From Nematocida parisii ERTm1 (Eukaryota > Microsporidia): 64,000 nt of DNA. The stretch covers positions 638,482 to 702,481 of the forward strand of contig NW_013524647.1 of the NCBI RefSeq assembly GCF_000250985.1. Reading direction: 5' to 3'. The notes beneath the pieces are model-generated. The model was given only the letters and a program-made list of their open reading frames with translations, had not been told where the DNA came from and did no database searches. This document shows, one piece after another, positions 61,468-64,000 of the stretch (the stretch's first letter is position 1; the number at the start of each line of letters is the position of its first letter). The position numbers and the translations under genes are program-made.

Positions 61468-62682
61468 ATGCATATTTTACAAGAGACACCGGTGGGATAC
61501 GCTCTATTCAAGGATATGCCATTAGAGTTAGTAGAATTATTTAGGTATACAGACATCAAGAATGCGACTGAATCGGTCATAGGCATACCAGAAGGAGTTC
61601 TTCCTTCTTCCCTCCTTCCTCTTTTCTCGCAGAACATCTCAACGCTTACTCTTTCTAACGCAAAGCTAGCAGAAGTACTGCAGAAAGAAGCAGAGAATAA
61701 AAATATGAAAATAAAAATCTGCACTAGTGAGGATAAGGATAGAGAGATACAGAGTAGATTACCCGAGCTATTAAGCATAGAGGAGAAAGAGTTAGATAGA
61801 TATTCTCTGATTCTTGCACACTCTTTATGCCGTGAAAAATTAAAGATGACTCCGCAGAAGAATGATGCCGTTATAGTGCAAAGCATTCGGGTTATTTCCC
61901 GCTTAGATAAGGACATAAACAACAAATGCATGCGCATCAGGGAGTGGTATGGAATGCACTGCCCAGAGCTAGGAGAGCTAATAGAGGACAACCAGAAGTA
62001 TATAGAGACAGTAGCAGTGCACTTAGCAAGAATATTACCAACTAAAGAGAGTGATACTACAGATGCAGAGATGGAGCTGCCAAAAGAATTATCCGCAATC
62101 CAGGGAATAACTCTTTCTGCAGAAGTAGAATCTGCTCTGAGCACAACTCTTTCATCAGAGTCCACACCCGAAGATGCTCACCTCATTCTATCTTCTGCCC
62201 TTCAACTGCTGTCAATGTTCTCTTCAAGAGAATCTCTGCATGCACACTTACTCAATCGATTATCCACCGTAGCTCCAAATCTTCTGGAACTTTTGGGGCC
62301 ACAGATAGCTGCTTTATTAATCTCAGCCGCAGGATCACTTTCTGACTTAGCAAGGCTTCCTGCTTCCTCAGTGCAATTGCTTGGTGCAGAAAAGGCTCTG
62401 TTTAAGTCTCTGAAAGAAGGCAAGTCTACTCCAAAATACGGACTAATTTATAATTCATCATATGTTGGCCAAGTACCACAGGAGATAAAAGGGCAAATAG
62501 CCAGAACTTTGGCTAATAAGATAGCTCTCTGTAGCCGATGCGACATAGCAGGAGAGGAAGAAGAGGGCGAGTATGGAATGCGGCTTAAGGAGTACATGAA
62601 CAATAGAATAAGTGAACTAAGCAGCAGAAACAAGAATAAGACTAGATCAGCACCGGCAGGGAATAAGAGAAGAAAGCACTAG
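61468..62682 (+). CDS. NOP58: box C/D snoRNP core protein Nop58
   Basis: 404 residues. ETPVGYALFK opens the N-terminal domain; SNAKLAEVLQKEA matches the Nop58 DAKLGGxI block better than Nop56. The Nop domain follows: LAHSLCREKLK, REWYGMHCPELGELI, NLLELLGPQIAALLISAAGSLSDLARLPASSVQLLGAEKALFKSL, PKYGLIYNSSYVGQ. The Lys-rich tail ends NKRRKH and is short. It scaffolds 2'-O-methylation RNPs with fibrillarin and Snu13. Nop56 is the alternative. A TTCGGGTTA word occurs inside the gene (about 61887). Confidence 0.9.
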   Translation: MHILQETPVGYALFKDMPLELVELFRYTDIKNATESVIGIPEGVLPSSLLPLFSQNISTLTLSNAKLAEVLQKEAENKNMKIKICTSEDKDREIQSRLPELLSIEEKELDRYSLILAHSLCREKLKMTPQKNDAVIVQSIRVISRLDKDINNKCMRIREWYGMHCPELGELIEDNQKYIETVAVHLARILPTKESDTTDAEMELPKELSAIQGITLSAEVESALSTTLSSESTPEDAHLILSSALQLLSMFSSRESLHAHLLNRLSTVAPNLLELLGPQIAALLISAAGSLSDLARLPASSVQLLGAEKALFKSLKEGKSTPKYGLIYNSSYVGQVPQEIKGQIARTLANKIALCSRCDIAGEEEEGEYGMRLKEYMNNRISELSSRNKNKTRSAPAGNKRRKH

Positions 62683-63174
62683 GCAGTGCTACGCAGATAT
62701 AAAGCAGACTAAAAAGGTGTATTCTCGCAGATATATCCGGAAATAAAGACTGTGCCAATATCTGTACATAATAATCTTAGACATAACAGATTGATTTGTT
62801 TATTATGCTATATTTAGTCTAATCTACTCTATCACTATACAGACAGACTAATTATTATTGCATATACAATAGAATAACGTATTAATGCACTGTGCTATAC
62901 GCCATGCTTAGTCTAGTACAAATAATAGGAATAAAGTAGAGTATTAAGATATTTTAAATAGTTATTTTTCATTCAAGTATATTTACAATAGAATGTACTT
63001 AAATTATTCTTAGTGCCTACTCGCCCAAAAATACAACTTAAGTCATTAGCTTTTGTTTTTATATGGCTCATAGTCAGAAATTGAATTTCTTTTTTGAGTA
63101 TTTCATACTCTCGGCTTGTTAATAGAATGTGGTTGCATTTTCTTTATGCTATTATACCTACGAAAAACTTCAGG
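62683..63174. other. intergenic, no gene seen
   Basis: AT-rich spacer between convergent genes; nothing recognisable. Confidence 0.6.
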
Positions 63175-63516
63175 TTAGTTGCTTTGAGGCATAATGAAAT
63201 CTGTTTTCTTTACTAGTACAAATATTACTACTGCAACTATAATAAAGACCATCATTATCATGTAAAAATGTGCTGGGTAAAAACCTAGTATTTTAGATGG
63301 CTTATTCTGCTGCATGTTTAATTCTTTAGTTCTGGTATTCAATGGAATATTGCCATTTGGTCTTCTGTTTTGAAGTTTAATACACTGCTGGTTTTCATAT
63401 AAATGCCGAGGATTCGAAACCCCCATATAGTTAGGATCATCACTGCTTATATTAATAACAGTTGTTTCTACTGTACCACTATCTATAGCTTTTCCTCTTT
63501 CTAGTCTTTTGTTCAT
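63175..63516 (-). CDS. small tail-anchored protein, unknown
   Basis: 113 residues. A polar N-terminal region (Asn/Arg-rich, one Cys) is followed by a hydrophobic helix (FYMIMMVFIIVAVVIFVLV, about 84-102) and a short tail (KKTDFIMPQSN). It has the same build as the 162-residue protein at 25977. No recognised domain. A single-helix membrane protein of unknown function. Confidence 0.55.
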   Translation of the reverse strand: MNKRLERGKAIDSGTVETTVINISSDDPNYMGVSNPRHLYENQQCIKLQNRRPNGNIPLNTRTKELNMQQNKPSKILGFYPAHFYMIMMVFIIVAVVIFVLVKKTDFIMPQSN

Positions 63517-64000
63517 CTAATAATTAACCAGAGTACTCAGATATTTTAATTTAACAATAAAAATGCCAAATCAAATACAAATGCCGAAATGCCATACTGT
63601 AAGATAAATCAGCAAGAATATGCATTACAATAAAAATATTAAAACAGAAATAGTGCATATCCCGAAACCACAAATAATATTCTTTAATATAACTAGCCTT
63701 TAAGCCAATAATTTCAGGTTATATAGTTACTCTTCTATGACATTTTAATTTTCAAGTATTTTAGTCATGTGCAATTTAATATATTTTTAGCACAATTCTG
63801 GGTATTTATTCTATAGGCAGCTTATATTACAGACTTTAAAATAATTTTGTGTTTATAAATAGTACATATTTTATTTGAAAATGAATAGTTTAAATAAATT
63901 CAGGATATATTCAATAATAATTAGCTAGTATATAATAATATTCAAGCACAATTATGGTTATTATACATTAACACAATTTATTCTATCATATTCTAATAAC
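63517..64000. other. intergenic to window end, nothing clear
   Basis: AT-rich, no ORF, tRNA or repeat array seen. Confidence 0.55.

Overview
The window looks like a contig from a microsporidian nuclear genome. All recognisable genes are eukaryotic and intronless, and several are stripped to their core (a 77-residue Fip1, a 146-residue Psf3, a 265-residue Sec13). Conserved genes can be almost touching: 24 nt between MCM2 and NC2-alpha, 10 nt between Psf3 and Utp14. A long secreted Ser/Ala/Lys-rich protein resembles polar tube protein 3. Start codons are preceded by the short AAATTT-like or C-run signals known from microsporidia. A secreted family carrying an LNxLRGYI signature suggests a relative of Nematocida; that genus-level guess is inference.

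Layout. 1-18 kb is mostly housekeeping: Trm8 (cut by the window edge), a CDF metal transporter, eL22, MCM2, NC2-alpha, elongation factor 2 (with an apparent one-base frameshift near its 3' end), a secreted Asn/Thr/Pro-rich protein, Sec13, the PTP3 candidate, tRNA-Ile and MetRS. 18-31 kb is AT-rich and lineage-specific: a split ORF, three paralogous tail-anchored proteins, a frameshifted member of the RGYI family and small secreted or membrane proteins. 31-39 kb holds conserved genes hidden by Asn-rich low-complexity inserts: an APC2-like cullin, a six-helix membrane protein, an SF3a60/Prp9-like zinc finger protein, tRNA-Gln, Psf3 and Utp14. 39-46 kb has two tail-anchored proteins with an almost identical 3' end, a stretch of decayed genes and a forkhead factor. 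46-50 kb returns to core genes: eL15, Fip1, Rpb9 and a protein whose layout matches the TPP1/Tpz1 telomere OB-fold. 50-58.5 kb is again lineage-specific and rich in gene relics. 58.5-62.7 kb holds eIF6/Tif6, an unidentified SANT-like protein and Nop58, followed by a small tail-anchored protein.

Functional themes are translation and ribosome biogenesis (EF2, eL15, eL22, Tif6, Nop58, Utp14, MetRS, tRNAs, Trm8), replication (MCM2 and Psf3 of the CMG helicase), transcription and RNA processing (Rpb9, NC2-alpha, forkhead, Fip1, SF3a60) and a large set of probable host-exposed or membrane proteins.

Structure beyond genes: (i) a dispersed motif built on ACTTATTACACA/TGTGTAATAAGT fills intergenic DNA and is translated in frame inside several conserved proteins; (ii) paired TAACCCGA elements, usually at 10-bp period, flank genes; (iii) a structured ~250-bp element occurs twice in opposite orientation; (iv) a ~200-bp element occurs twice at about 88% identity in the part compared by hand; (v) a minisatellite begins inside the last codons of SEC13. 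All assignments come from reading the sequence by eye; no database search was run.
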